The notes beneath the pieces are model-generated. The model saw nothing but the letters and a program-made list of their open reading frames with translations. It was not told the origin of the DNA and did no database searches. Below are positions 7,146 to 15,897 of a DNA stretch of 64,000 nt, in pieces (position 1 is the first letter of the stretch; each line of letters starts with the position of its first letter). The stretch is from Victivallales bacterium (GTDB taxonomy: Bacteria; Verrucomicrobiota; Lentisphaeria; Oligosphaerales; Oligosphaeraceae). The position numbers were made by a program, and so were the translations under genes. The stretch is from the NCBI GenBank assembly GCA_017535315.1, contig JAFXUD010000057.1:1-64000 (forward strand), in the 5' to 3' direction.

Positions 7146-9737
7146 ATGACCGAAGCACGATTTACCTACAATCCAGGGGCGATAGAGCCAAAATGGCAGG
7201 CCTACTGGGCAGAGCACAAGACATTCAAGGCGATTGACTGCGACTACAGCCGTCAGAAGCTTTATGTGTTGGATATGTTTCCATATCCGTCGGGTGCTGG
7301 TCTTCACGTCGGTCATCCCGAAGGCTATACGGCTTCGGATATCTGGTGCCGCTACAAGCGCATGCGTGGCTACAACGTGCTGCATACCATGGGCTGGGAT
7401 GCGTTTGGCCTGCCAGCTGAGCAGTATGCCATCAAGACGGGAACCCATCCCGCCGTCACGACCGCCAAGAACATCGCCACTTTCAAGCGCCAGCTGGAGG
7501 CGTTCGGCTTCAGCTTTGACTGGGACCGCGAAATCAACACAACTGACCCGAAGTACTACAAGTGGACGCAGTGGATTTTCTCCAAGCTGTATGAGCAGGG
7601 GTTGGCGTACGAATCCGAGGAGCCTGTGAACTGGTGCCCCGACCTGGGGACGGTTCTGGCGAACGAGGAGGTTATCAACGGACGTTCCGAGGTCGGCAAT
7701 TTCCCCGTTATCCGCAAGCCCATCCGCCAGTGGGTGCTGCGTATTACCAAGTACGCCGAAAAGCTGCTGGACGGCATCGACGGCCTGAACTGGCCTGAAG
7801 GCACCAAGGAGATGCAGCGCAACTGGATTGGCAAGAGCACTGGCGCCGAAGTCGATTTCACCGTTGCTGGAACGGACACCAAGATCACCGTCTATACCAC
7901 CCGCCCCGACACCTTGTTCGGCGCCACCTACATGGTGCTTGCGCCCGAACATCCCCTGGTTGAGAAGATTACTGCACCCGAGTGCCGCGAGGCTGTGGAG
8001 AAGTACGTGGCGGAGACGCGCACCAAGTCCGACCTGGCGCGCACGGAGGACAACAAGGATAAGACGGGTGTCTTCATTGGCGCGTATGCCATCAACCCCG
8101 TCAATGGCACCAAGATTCCCATCTGGATTTCCGACTACGTGCTTATCAGCTATGGCACGGGTGCCATCATGGCCGTTCCTGCGCACGATACCCGCGACTT
8201 CGAGTTTGCCACCAAGTTCAATATCCCGATCATCTGCATCCTGAAGCCGACCGAGGAGGCCTGCAAGGCAGAAGGTGTAGCGCTGGAGGATGTGCTGGCG
8301 GGACGCGCCTGCTGGACAGGCGACGGCGTCCTCTTCCAGTCTGGCAACGACGAAGTACAATTGGATGGTCTATGTGTCGCCGACGCCAAGAAGACCATCA
8401 TCGACTGGATGCACAAGAAGGGCATTGGCACGCCGACCGTCAACTTCAAGTTGCGCGACTGGCTTTTCTCGCGCCAGCGCTACTGGGGCGAGCCCTTCCC
8501 GCTGGTCCACATGGAGGACGGCACCGTCCAGTTGGTTCCCGAATCGGAGTTGCCCGTGGTGCTGCCAGAAATGGAGGACTACAAGCCCACCAAAGATGGC
8601 GAGCCGCCGCTGGCGCGTGCCAAGGAGTGGCTGAAATACACCGATCCCGTTACTGGCAAGAAGGGGCTTCGCGAGACCAACACCATGCCGCAGTGGGCTG
8701 GCTCCTGCTGGTACTACCTGCGCTACATCGACCCGCACAATGACAAGGCAGCCTGGGATCCCGAGAAGGAGAAGTACTGGATGCCTGTTGATTTGTATGT
8801 CGGTGGCGCGGAGCACGCCGTCTTGCATCTGCTCTACTCCCGCTTCTGGCACCATGTGCTCTACGACCTGGGCTTGGTCTCGACGCCCGAGCCGTGGAAG
8901 CGGCTCGTCCACCAGGGCATGATTCTGGGCATCTCGTACAAGGATCAGCGCGGGGTGTTGGTGCCCAACGACCAGGTAGAGGCGAGAGGCGAAGAGTACT
9001 TCAGCAAGGAGACGGGCGAGAAGCTGACCATGCTGCCCGCCAAGATGTCCAAATCCCTGAAGAACGTGGTGAATCCTGACGACATCATCAAGCGCTATGG
9101 TGCGGACAGCTTCCGCCTCTACGAGATGTTCATGGGGCCGCTCGCCGAAGTCAAACCCTGGAACACCGAGGGCGTGGAGGGCGTCAACCGCTTCCTCAAC
9201 CGCCTCTGGCGCAGCTTGGTCGATGTCAATACGGGGAACCTCTCCGCGGATGTCACTGACGACCCGCTCTCCGAGGAGATGGAGAGGCTGCTGCACCAGA
9301 CCATCAAGAAGGTTGGCGAGGACGTGGAATCCCTGAGCTACAACACGGCCATCAGCCAACTGATGATTTTCCTGAACGAGATGTACCGCCAGCCGAAGCG
9401 CAACCGCAAGGCGATGGAGACCTTCGTGTTGCTTATCAGCCCGATGGCCCCGCACATCGCCGAAGAGCTCTGGCAGAAGCTGGGCCACGCCGAAACGCTT
9501 GCGTACGAACCTTGGCCCACCTACGATGAGAGCAAGCTCAAGGCGCAGAACGTCGAGATTCTCGTGCAGGTTCTCGGCAAGCCGAAGGCCAGAATCCAAG
9601 TACCCGTCGATTTGGACAAGGATGCCCTCTGCAAGGTTGCTCTAGAGAACGCCGACGTTCAGGCCGCGATTGCAGGCAAGACCATCGTCAAGTCCATCGC
9701 CGTACCTGGAAGACTGGTGAATTTTGTGGTGAAATAG
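7146..9737 (+). CDS. leuS: leucyl-tRNA synthetase
   Basis: Charges tRNA-Leu with leucine. Full-length class I synthetase (863 aa) of the bacterial type. It has the HIGH-box region [16 protein letters not shown] near residue 46, a CP1 editing domain with [20 protein letters not shown] and the downstream [20 protein letters not shown] segment, a leucine-specific region, the KMSKS loop ([16 protein letters not shown]), and the anticodon-binding and C-terminal domains ([16 protein letters not shown]). The start ATG lies in ...GAGGGAAAAAAGATG with a suitable Shine-Dalgarno. Nothing appears missing. Confidence 0.98.
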   Translation: MTEARFTYNPGAIEPKWQAYWAEHKTFKAIDCDYSRQKLYVLDMFPYPSGAGLHVGHPEGYTASDIWCRYKRMRGYNVLHTMGWDAFGLPAEQYAIKTGTHPAVTTAKNIATFKRQLEAFGFSFDWDREINTTDPKYYKWTQWIFSKLYEQGLAYESEEPVNWCPDLGTVLANEEVINGRSEVGNFPVIRKPIRQWVLRITKYAEKLLDGIDGLNWPEGTKEMQRNWIGKSTGAEVDFTVAGTDTKITVYTTRPDTLFGATYMVLAPEHPLVEKITAPECREAVEKYVAETRTKSDLARTEDNKDKTGVFIGAYAINPVNGTKIPIWISDYVLISYGTGAIMAVPAHDTRDFEFATKFNIPIICILKPTEEACKAEGVALEDVLAGRACWTGDGVLFQSGNDEVQLDGLCVADAKKTIIDWMHKKGIGTPTVNFKLRDWLFSRQRYWGEPFPLVHMEDGTVQLVPESELPVVLPEMEDYKPTKDGEPPLARAKEWLKYTDPVTGKKGLRETNTMPQWAGSCWYYLRYIDPHNDKAAWDPEKEKYWMPVDLYVGGAEHAVLHLLYSRFWHHVLYDLGLVSTPEPWKRLVHQGMILGISYKDQRGVLVPNDQVEARGEEYFSKETGEKLTMLPAKMSKSLKNVVNPDDIIKRYGADSFRLYEMFMGPLAEVKPWNTEGVEGVNRFLNRLWRSLVDVNTGNLSADVTDDPLSEEMERLLHQTIKKVGEDVESLSYNTAISQLMIFLNEMYRQPKRNRKAMETFVLLISPMAPHIAEELWQKLGHAETLAYEPWPTYDESKLKAQNVEILVQVLGKPKARIQVPVDLDKDALCKVALENADVQAAIAGKTIVKSIAVPGRLVNFVVK

Positions 9738-9739
9738 AC

Positions 9740-9785
9740 CGCTGCGCTTGAGCGCAGCGCACACAACAGGCGGAACCTGTTCTGT
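9740..9785 (+). repeat. 8-bp-stem TTGA-loop hairpin plus CCTGTTCTGTGC box
   Basis: CGCTGCGC-TTGA-GCGCAGCG (9740-9759) is a perfect 8-bp stem with a 4-base loop, starting two bases after the leuS stop. It is followed by ACAGG(N5)CCTGT (9766-9780) and the box CCTGTTCTGTGC. The same combination of box and 8-bp tetraloop hairpin recurs at 38893-38998, 40963-40993 and 42175-42280. Confidence 0.75.
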
Positions 9786-9832
9786 GCCCCATGCTTTTGC
9801 GTTGGGAAAAACAAAAAAGAAGGAAAAAAAAC

Positions 9833-11047
9833 ATGACCAATCAATACTACGATGAGATGTTGAACACGTACATTCCCTGGGGAAGCAGCACCTGCTCGAA
9901 GCATGCGGGCTTGACCCCTGAGGAGCCAGCGGTCATCGTCAGCGGCAAGGGATGCCGCGTGAAGGATGCCGACGGCAAGGAGTACATTGACTTTAAGAAC
10001 GGCCTGGGCCCCATCTCGCTCGGCTACAACTACGAGCCCGTCAACGCCGCCATCCGCGAGCAGCTTGACAACGGCATCATCTTCAGCTACCCCAGCCCCT
10101 TGGAGGCGGAGGTTGCCAAAGCCATCACGGAAATCATCCCCTGCGCCGAGCAGGCGCGTTTCCTGAAGACAGGTGGCGAGGCCTGCGCGGCGTGCATCAA
10201 GGGCGCGCGTTTCATTACGGGGCACGACCATGTGATTCAGTGCGGCTACAACGGCTGGCTGAACTCCCTTGCCTCCGATGCGATGGTGTTGCCTGGCCGC
10301 AAGGGCACCTCTGGCAAGACAGGCATTCCGATGGAGTTTGCCTCCCTCTACCATGCAACCCCTTGGAACAACATCGAAAAGCTAGAAGAGCTGGGCAAGC
10401 AGTACGGCGACAACCTTGCGGCGGTCATCATCGCGGCAGATTACAACCGCATGGATGATGCGCGCACCTTCTACCCCTACCTGCGCGAGTTCACGAACCG
10501 CTATGGAGCTGCGCTTATCTTTGATGAAATCGTCACGGGCTTCCGCATTGCACTGGGCGGCGTTCAGGAGCACTACGGCGTAACGCCAGACATGGCGGTT
10601 TTCGCAAAGGCGGTTGCAAATGGGATGCCGCTCTCCGTCTATTGCGGTACGGCGAAGTGGATGAAGGCCTTTGCGCCTGGCGGTGCGGTTGTCTCCTCCA
10701 CTTATGGCGGCGAGACACTTTCCCTGGCGGCTGCAAAGAAGGTCATTGAGATCTATCGCACCGAGGACGTCATCGGCCACCTGTGGCGCATGGGTGCGCG
10801 TATGTGGGGCGGCGTGGCCAGGATTGCCAAGGAGTATGACCTGCCGATTAATATGGGCATGACCGACCGTCCCGTCGGCTTCTACAGCCCCAGGGCAGGG
10901 GAGCGTGAACGCTATGTCAAGATGGAGCGCGCCATCCTCAAGGCGGGCGTCACGCTCTACCACGGCGGCTATGTCAACTACTCGCACCAGGAGGCGGACA
11001 TCGACGAGGCTCTGGAGCGTATCGAAGGGGCCGTCAAGAATCTGTAA
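9833..11047 (+). CDS. class III PLP-dependent aminotransferase, glutamate-1-semialdehyde aminomutase-like
   Basis: 404 aa. PLP fold-type I enzyme of the class III/GSA-aminomutase family: GKGCRVKDADGKEYIDFKNG at the start, RFLKTGGEACAACIKGAR (phosphate-binding region), IFDEIVTGFRIALGG with the pyridine-N Asp, and FAKAVANGMPLS with the Schiff-base Lys. Some hallmarks differ from true HemL, for example GGEACAACIKGAR where HemL has a GTEA(T/V)MSA-type segment, so a role in another amino-sugar or amino-acid pathway is equally possible. ATG 9833 is chosen, preceded by an A/G-rich stretch; the longer frame from 9791 has an implausible basic extension. It lies 13 bases upstream of rnfA but is probably not an Rnf component. 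Confidence 0.85.
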   Translation: MTNQYYDEMLNTYIPWGSSTCSKHAGLTPEEPAVIVSGKGCRVKDADGKEYIDFKNGLGPISLGYNYEPVNAAIREQLDNGIIFSYPSPLEAEVAKAITEIIPCAEQARFLKTGGEACAACIKGARFITGHDHVIQCGYNGWLNSLASDAMVLPGRKGTSGKTGIPMEFASLYHATPWNNIEKLEELGKQYGDNLAAVIIAADYNRMDDARTFYPYLREFTNRYGAALIFDEIVTGFRIALGGVQEHYGVTPDMAVFAKAVANGMPLSVYCGTAKWMKAFAPGGAVVSSTYGGETLSLAAAKKVIEIYRTEDVIGHLWRMGARMWGGVARIAKEYDLPINMGMTDRPVGFYSPRAGERERYVKMERAILKAGVTLYHGGYVNYSHQEADIDEALERIEGAVKNL

Positions 11048-11060
11048 GGTCGGATAAGTC

Positions 11061-11642
11061 ATGTTAGGTGAATATCTTGCATTGATAGTCGGGGCGGTTC
11101 TTGTCAATAATTTTGTCTTGAGCCGCATTTTGGGCATTTGCCCGTTTCTGGGCGTCTCTAAGAAGCTGAAGACCGCCCTGGGCATGGGGGGCGCCGTCAT
11201 TTTTGTGATGACGCTTTCAGGTCTGGTAACTTCGCTCATCCACCATTGCGTGCTGAAGCCATTCGGGATGGAATACCTCCGCACAATCGTGTTCATCCTC
11301 GTCATCGCGGCGCTGGTGCAGATTGTGGAAGTGCTTTTGCAGCGTTTATCGCCTGCACTTTACAAGGCGCTGGGCATCTACCTGCCGCTGATCACCACGA
11401 ACTGCGCCGTGCTTGGCTCCGCCATCATCTGCGCCGAGGGTGACTACAACGTTGTCAAATCCACGGTCTTCTGCAGCGCGTCTGCGGTGGGTTTCGCGTT
11501 GGCGCTGGTCCTGTTTGCCAGTGTGCGCGAGAAGCTGGAGCTTGCGAAGGTGCCCGAAGTCTTGAAGGGTCCTGCAATTGCCCTCTTGACCGCCAGCATC
11601 CTGGCGATGGCCTTCAGCGGTTTTTCTGGTTTGGGAGGGTGA
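11061..11642 (+). CDS. rnfA: Rnf complex subunit RnfA (integral membrane)
   Basis: Six-helix membrane subunit of the ion-translocating ferredoxin:NAD+ oxidoreductase. The sequence shows the diagnostic LVNNFVLSRILGICPFLGVS near the N-terminus and IYLPLITTNCAVLGSAI in the middle; each half carries one of the conserved Cys thought to share an iron centre with RnfE. 193 aa is the usual length. It is the first gene of an rnfABCDGE operon, the order found in gammaproteobacteria rather than the clostridial rnfCDGEAB. Confidence 0.97.
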   Translation: MLGEYLALIVGAVLVNNFVLSRILGICPFLGVSKKLKTALGMGGAVIFVMTLSGLVTSLIHHCVLKPFGMEYLRTIVFILVIAALVQIVEVLLQRLSPALYKALGIYLPLITTNCAVLGSAIICAEGDYNVVKSTVFCSASAVGFALALVLFASVREKLELAKVPEVLKGPAIALLTASILAMAFSGFSGLGG

Positions 11643-11647
11643 TTTCC

Positions 11648-11678
11648 CTAGATGTTCTAGATGTTCTAGATGTTCTAG
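11648..11678 (+). repeat. 9-bp CTAGATGTT tandem repeat downstream of rnfA
   Basis: CTAGATGTT is repeated three times (11648-11674) followed by CTAG, six bases after the rnfA stop and 38 before the rnfB start. It has the same spacing and CTAGA core as the array after ssb, but the four variable bases differ (TGTT versus CAAT). Confidence 0.85.
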
Positions 11679-11715
11679 AGGACTTTGTTGACTTAGCAGA
11701 TTTTGAAAAAAACTT

Positions 11716-12495
11716 ATGATTCACGTTTTGATTTTGACCGTCATCGGCGTTCTATTGGCACTGGCCATAGGGCTGGTGGCGAAGTATTTTGGTGCCGAGC
11801 AGGATCCGAGGTCAGACCAACTGCTGGAGCTGCTGCCTGGGGCGAACTGCGGGGGCTGCGGCTTTGCGGGCTGCGCCGATTATGTGAAAGCGATGCTGGA
11901 GGGCAGGGCGAAGCCTGGTTGCTGCCCAGGCATGAGTGCTGCATCTCTTGCCAAGGCCTCCTCGATTTTGGGTGTGGAGGCTGAGGAGCATGAGCGCAAA
12001 GTTGCGGTCGTCTGCTGCCGTGGCGACGAGAGTGTTGCCGTCAATCGTGCCTTCTACAACGGCGTGACCGATTGCGTGAATGCCGTGATGGTGGCGAATG
12101 GCGGCAAGGCATGCACATTCGGCTGCCTGGGGCTGGGCACCTGCGCACGCGTCTGCCCGTTTGGTGCCATTGAAATTACCGACAAGCATCTTGCTGTCGT
12201 GCATCCAGAGCTGTGCCGTGGCTGCAACAAGTGCGTGGAGGTGTGCCCGCGCCACATCATCAAGCTGGTGCCCGCGAAAGCCTCCGTGCATGTGCTGTGC
12301 AGCTCGCCCGAGAGCTTCAAAATCAAGAAGGGCGTCTGCTCGGCGGCATGCATAGGCTGCCACAAGTGTGCGAAAGCCGCCAAGGAGGGGCAGATAACCT
12401 TCAACGGCTTCCTCGCCTGCATCAACTACGCCAATCCTCCCGAAGCGGAAGTGGCTGATGTCTGCCCTGTTCATGTAATTAAAAAAAGCGAATGA
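11716..12495 (+). CDS. rnfB: Rnf complex subunit RnfB (ferredoxin-like iron-sulfur protein)
   Basis: Accepts electrons from reduced ferredoxin. One N-terminal membrane helix (residues 3-23) is followed by the Fes-type 4Fe-4S domain LLPGANCGGCGFAGCADY with a later Cys (GCCPG). Two ferredoxin motifs come next (CTFGCLGLGTCARVCPFGAIEI and LCRGCNKCVEVCPRHI), then further Cys-rich segments (CSAACIGCHKCAKAA and the final DVCPVH), giving several 4Fe-4S sites. 259 aa, consistent with RnfB. No clear Shine-Dalgarno precedes ATG 11716. It lies between rnfA and rnfC. Confidence 0.96.
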   Translation: MIHVLILTVIGVLLALAIGLVAKYFGAEQDPRSDQLLELLPGANCGGCGFAGCADYVKAMLEGRAKPGCCPGMSAASLAKASSILGVEAEEHERKVAVVCCRGDESVAVNRAFYNGVTDCVNAVMVANGGKACTFGCLGLGTCARVCPFGAIEITDKHLAVVHPELCRGCNKCVEVCPRHIIKLVPAKASVHVLCSSPESFKIKKGVCSAACIGCHKCAKAAKEGQITFNGFLACINYANPPEAEVADVCPVHVIKKSE

Positions 12496-12505
12496 TTTAG
12501 ATACC

Positions 12506-13843
12506 ATGTTCAATCAACTGCATTTTTACGGTGGCGTTCATCCTGCGGAGGGGAAGGTTGCGCATGCAAGTCCCATCGCGACGCCTCCGATACTGGAAAG
12601 CTACACGGTGCCATGTGCGCAGCACATTGGCGCGCCTGCGCAGCCCGTCGTTCAGAAAGGCGACAAGGTTCTGAAGGGGCAGCTGCTGGCGAAGCCAAAC
12701 GGCTTTGTTTCTGCGCCCGTCCATTCCCCGACGAGCGGTGAGGTCGTGGAGCTGACCACTTGCCTGGGGCCCATGGGCAACCAGATTCCTGCCATCATTA
12801 TCAAATCGGACGGCGAGGACAAGGTGGCGGAGCCCATGCCCCTGTTGGATCCCGCCAACTCCGCGCCTGATGAACTGAAGCAGCGTGTGGGTGACGCGGG
12901 CATCGTCGGCATGGGCGGCGCCTCCTTTCCAACGCTTGTGAAGCTCTCGCCGCCGCCGAACAAGCCCATTGACACGCTCATCCTCAACGGCGTCGAGTGC
13001 GAGCCGTGCCTGACTGCCGACCACCGCCTGATGCTAGAGAATCCCGATGCGATTCTGGCGGGGGCGCGTGCCTGCGCCACGATTTTGGGCGTAAAGAAGG
13101 TAATGCTGGGCATTGAGGCGAACAAGCCTGATGCCGTTGCCCTGATGACGGAGCGCGCTGCGAAGTTTGACATTGAGGTGCATCAACTGAAGGTACGCTA
13201 TCCGCAGGGAGCAGAAAAGCAGCTTATCTACGCACTGACAGGGCGCGTTGTCCCCAGTGGCGGGCTGCCGATGGATGTGAAGTGCGTCGTCCAGAACGTG
13301 GGCACGGCTGCTGCCATCGGCGAGGCGGTCACGCTGGGCAAACCCCTCTATGAGCGTGTGACGACCGTGACGGGCACGCCTGTCGTGAATCCAGGCAACT
13401 GGCGTTTCCGCGTGGGCACCTTCTATCGCGAGGCCATCCGTCTCTCGGGTGGCGTCAAGGATGATGTGCGGAAAATCATCTCGGGTGGCCCGATGATGGG
13501 GCTTTCCGTCTGTTCACTGGACATACCTGTGATGAAGAATACCTCGGGCATCCTGCTGCTTTCCGAGAGTGAAATCGTGCAGTATGAACCGCATCCCTGC
13601 ATCCGCTGTGGACGCTGCAACGACAATTGCCCGATGGGCATGATGCCTGGCATCCTGAGCGAACAGATTGAAAATATGCGCTACGATCTGGCGGAGGAAT
13701 GGCACGTCATGGACTGCATCGAGTGCGGATGCTGCTCCTTTGGTTGCCCCGCCCACCGCCCGCTCGTTCAGCACATGAAGCGCGCGAAGGCTGTGGTTGT
13801 CGCAAAACGCAAGGCCGCTGCCGCGAAAAAACCGAAAGCATAG
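12506..13843 (+). CDS. rnfC: Rnf complex subunit RnfC (NADH-binding, FMN/4Fe-4S)
   Basis: Peripheral subunit that passes electrons to NAD+. It begins with the typical HFYGGVHPAEGK, has a NuoF-like glycine-rich nucleotide/FMN region (GMGGASFPTLVKLSP, LNGVECEPCLTAD), and ends with two 4Fe-4S motifs: CIRCGRCNDNCP near residue 364 and CIECGCCSFGCPAHRPL near 404. The C-terminal tail is short and Ala/Lys-rich, lacking the long repeat extension of some gammaproteobacterial RnfC. 445 aa. The stop codon is followed at once by a palindromic element (13848-13993), so rnfC and rnfD are 175 bases apart. Confidence 0.96.
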   Translation: MFNQLHFYGGVHPAEGKVAHASPIATPPILESYTVPCAQHIGAPAQPVVQKGDKVLKGQLLAKPNGFVSAPVHSPTSGEVVELTTCLGPMGNQIPAIIIKSDGEDKVAEPMPLLDPANSAPDELKQRVGDAGIVGMGGASFPTLVKLSPPPNKPIDTLILNGVECEPCLTADHRLMLENPDAILAGARACATILGVKKVMLGIEANKPDAVALMTERAAKFDIEVHQLKVRYPQGAEKQLIYALTGRVVPSGGLPMDVKCVVQNVGTAAAIGEAVTLGKPLYERVTTVTGTPVVNPGNWRFRVGTFYREAIRLSGGVKDDVRKIISGGPMMGLSVCSLDIPVMKNTSGILLLSESEIVQYEPHPCIRCGRCNDNCPMGMMPGILSEQIENMRYDLAEEWHVMDCIECGCCSFGCPAHRPLVQHMKRAKAVVVAKRKAAAAKKPKA

Positions 13844-13847
13844 GATG

Positions 13848-13993
13848 GCCCCGTAGGGGCGATAGGAAGATAGCCGTGGGTGAAGCGAAGCTGCGATAGC
13901 GGCGAGCGAAACCCACGGGAACGCAAATAACCACAGACTGAACCGCGTTAGCGGTGGCAGAAAAACAGTGGGTGGAGCGAAGCGAAACCCACG
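13848..13993 (+). repeat. two tandem hairpin-core modules between rnfC and rnfD
   Basis: First module 13848-13919: GCCCC-GTA-GGGGC hairpin, spacer ending GAAGATAG, CCGTGGGT, a GCGA-rich centre, then ACCCACGG. Second module 13943-13993: CCGC-GTTA-GCGG hairpin, GTGGGT and ACCCACG arms. Both match the core of the mobile elements at 15670, 18729 and 59898, but the outer terminal repeats are absent here. Position inside an operon suggests an effect on mRNA processing or downstream expression; that is inference. Confidence 0.8.
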
Positions 13994-14018
13994 TACATCA
14001 ATTGTATTTGTCTTTTGA

Positions 14019-15062
14019 ATGAACACTGATTTGGAAAACAACGAAATAAAGATGCCCGATGTAAGTCGCCTGATCATCAGCGGCGCACCGCATTATCATT
14101 CCCCCGATGAGATACGTGGCATCATGTTCATGGTCATTCTGGCGTTGTTGCCAGCCTGCCTTGCGGGAATATGGCACTTTGGCATTCGCGCTTTGTGGAT
14201 TATGCTTTTGACGGTCGCCTCGGCGGTCTCGTGGGAGGTGCTCGCCAACAAGGTGATGAAGCAGAGGCTGAGCGTGGGGGATGGAACTGCGATTCTAACA
14301 GGTCTTCTTCTGGCGATGAACCTGCCGCCCACCGTGCCCGAATGGGTTTGCGTGCTTGGTGCCTTCATTGCTATCGTGCTGGGCAAGATGGTCTATGGCG
14401 GAATGGGCTACAACCCCTTCAACCCCGCGTTGGTGGGACGTGTGGCCCTGCTGCTGGGGTTGCCGTCAATCATGACGCGCTTCGTGCCTCCGATGCACAG
14501 TATGTGGGACTGGTGCAGTGCAGCGAACACTGTCACCCAGGCAACTCCGCTGGTGTTGACCCATGCTACACCGCACACGAGGGCTGAAATCGTCGTTGAT
14601 TATATGGACTTGTTCATCGGCCACTGCTCTGGCTGCATCGGCGAGACCTGCTTCATCGCGCTGCTGGTGGGCGGCATCTTTCTGATTTGCCTGAACCTCA
14701 TCCGCTGGCAAGTTCCCGTCTGCTACATTGGGACGGTCTTTATCATCACGGCCATTGCGCACCGCGTGTCGCCGTCGGACTACGCTACACCACTTTCGCA
14801 CGTTCTGAGCGGCGGTCTGGCACTGGGGGCCTTCTTCATGGCGACCGACATGGTGACGACACCGCTTTCCCGCGCGGGAAGCGTGGTCTTTGCCGTTGGC
14901 TGCGGCATCATCACGAGCGTCATTCGTCTTTGGGGCAGCTACCCCGAAGGCGTTTCGTTCTCCATCCTGATTATGAACGCATTGACGCCGCTCATTGACA
15001 AGGCGACGGCTGGCCATCCCTTCGGGACGGTGCGCACGGCTGCGCAGGAGGTGGGCAAATGA
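14019..15062 (+). CDS. rnfD: Rnf complex subunit RnfD (FMN-carrying membrane protein)
   Basis: Integral membrane subunit related to NqrB. The sequence shows many hydrophobic helices, the conserved GGMGYNPFNPALVGR segment, QATPL, in which the Thr is the likely covalent FMN site by homology, and FFMATDMVTTPLSR near the C-terminus. 347 aa. No obvious Shine-Dalgarno precedes ATG 14019, and translation initiates just after a hairpin element. Its last four bases (ATGA) overlap the rnfG start, so the two are translationally coupled. Confidence 0.96.
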   Translation: MNTDLENNEIKMPDVSRLIISGAPHYHSPDEIRGIMFMVILALLPACLAGIWHFGIRALWIMLLTVASAVSWEVLANKVMKQRLSVGDGTAILTGLLLAMNLPPTVPEWVCVLGAFIAIVLGKMVYGGMGYNPFNPALVGRVALLLGLPSIMTRFVPPMHSMWDWCSAANTVTQATPLVLTHATPHTRAEIVVDYMDLFIGHCSGCIGETCFIALLVGGIFLICLNLIRWQVPVCYIGTVFIITAIAHRVSPSDYATPLSHVLSGGLALGAFFMATDMVTTPLSRAGSVVFAVGCGIITSVIRLWGSYPEGVSFSILIMNALTPLIDKATAGHPFGTVRTAAQEVGK

Positions 15063-15658
15063 AAGAGACGGCCAAACTGATTCTGAGCCTGGGATTGGTC
15101 TGCGCCATCGGCAGCCTTGCGCTGACGCAGGTCTATCAGCGCACGAAGAAACCCATTGAGGAGGCCAATAAACGTGCTCTTGAGGAGAGCATGAAGCTCG
15201 TGCTGCCGTCCGAGACCGCCACCACGGAGAAGATCAACGATACGTTTTTCAAGGCCCTCGACTCCGATGGAAAGCTCATCGCGTATGCAGGGCAGGCCAC
15301 GGGAAAGGGCGGCTTCCATGGCGATGTGAAGGTGCTCGTCGGAATTTCAGCCGATGGAAAGATACTCGGCGTGATGGTTACCGAGCACGGTGAGACGCCT
15401 GGACTTGGCAGCAAGGCGACCGATCGCAAGTCTAAGACCTCCCTATGGAGCGTGCTGGCTGGCAAGGCGAAGAAGGAGACCTTCCCCCCCAACGCCTATC
15501 TGGATTCCCTGACGGGACGGCCAGCGACGGGCTTCAAGTACGGCAAGGGAAAGGGTGAGGTGAACGGCGTCTCTGGCGCCACACTGAGCAGCAAGGCCAT
15601 CCTGCGCGGCGTCAACGCCGTTTGCAAGGCCTTCAAGGAGCTTCCAAAGGAAAAATAA
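15059..15658 (+). CDS. rnfG: Rnf complex subunit RnfG (covalent FMN protein)
   Basis: FMN-binding-domain protein with one N-terminal membrane helix (LILSLGLVCAIGSLALTQVY) and a periplasmic domain. The flavinylation motif is SGATLSSKAI; the Thr near residue 174 is the expected covalent FMN attachment. HGETPGLGSKATDRKSK is the usual central motif. 199 aa. It overlaps rnfD by 4 bases. A 200-bp mobile-type element separates it from rnfE. Flavinylation implies an ApbE transferase elsewhere in the genome. Confidence 0.96.
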   Translation: MKETAKLILSLGLVCAIGSLALTQVYQRTKKPIEEANKRALEESMKLVLPSETATTEKINDTFFKALDSDGKLIAYAGQATGKGGFHGDVKVLVGISADGKILGVMVTEHGETPGLGSKATDRKSKTSLWSVLAGKAKKETFPPNAYLDSLTGRPATGFKYGKGKGEVNGVSGATLSSKAILRGVNAVCKAFKELPKEK

Positions 15659-15669
15659 TAACGCAAGGA

Positions 15670-15869
15670 GTAACTATTCAGAAGGATAAGCCGCGTTAGC
15701 GGCGGCAAGAACATAGCCGTGGGTGGAGCGAGCGTCTCTGGCGCGAGTGAAACCCACGGGGAGGCGATACCCCTGGTTCCTTTGCCGCCGTGCCGCGTAA
15801 CGAAGCAGAGCGGCAAGGCGCAGAAAAAGTTGCAACCTGTGCCTATTGGCTTCTTTTCTGAATAGTTAC
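15670..15869 (+). mobile_element. 200-bp MITE-like element with GTAACTATTC termini (copy B)
   Basis: Ends are GTAACTATTCAGAA (15670-15683) and its reverse complement TTCTGAATAGTTAC (15856-15869), a 14-bp terminal inverted repeat. The interior shares the hairpin core (CCGCGTTAGCGG; CCGTGGGT...ACCCACGG; TGCCGC...GCGGCA) with the copies at 18729 and 59898. The 8-bp flanks (CGCAAGGA and AAATTAAA) do not match, so the insertion is old or arose by recombination. It contains no reading frame for a transposase and sits between rnfG and rnfE. Confidence 0.85.
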
Positions 15870-15897
15870 AAATTAAAACATTAAGGAACGCATAGAT

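Noticed and set aside
15662-15877. Target-site duplication around the element in the rnf operon
   Set aside because: The flanking octamers CGCAAGGA and AAATTAAA do not match, so recent insertion cannot be claimed for this copy.
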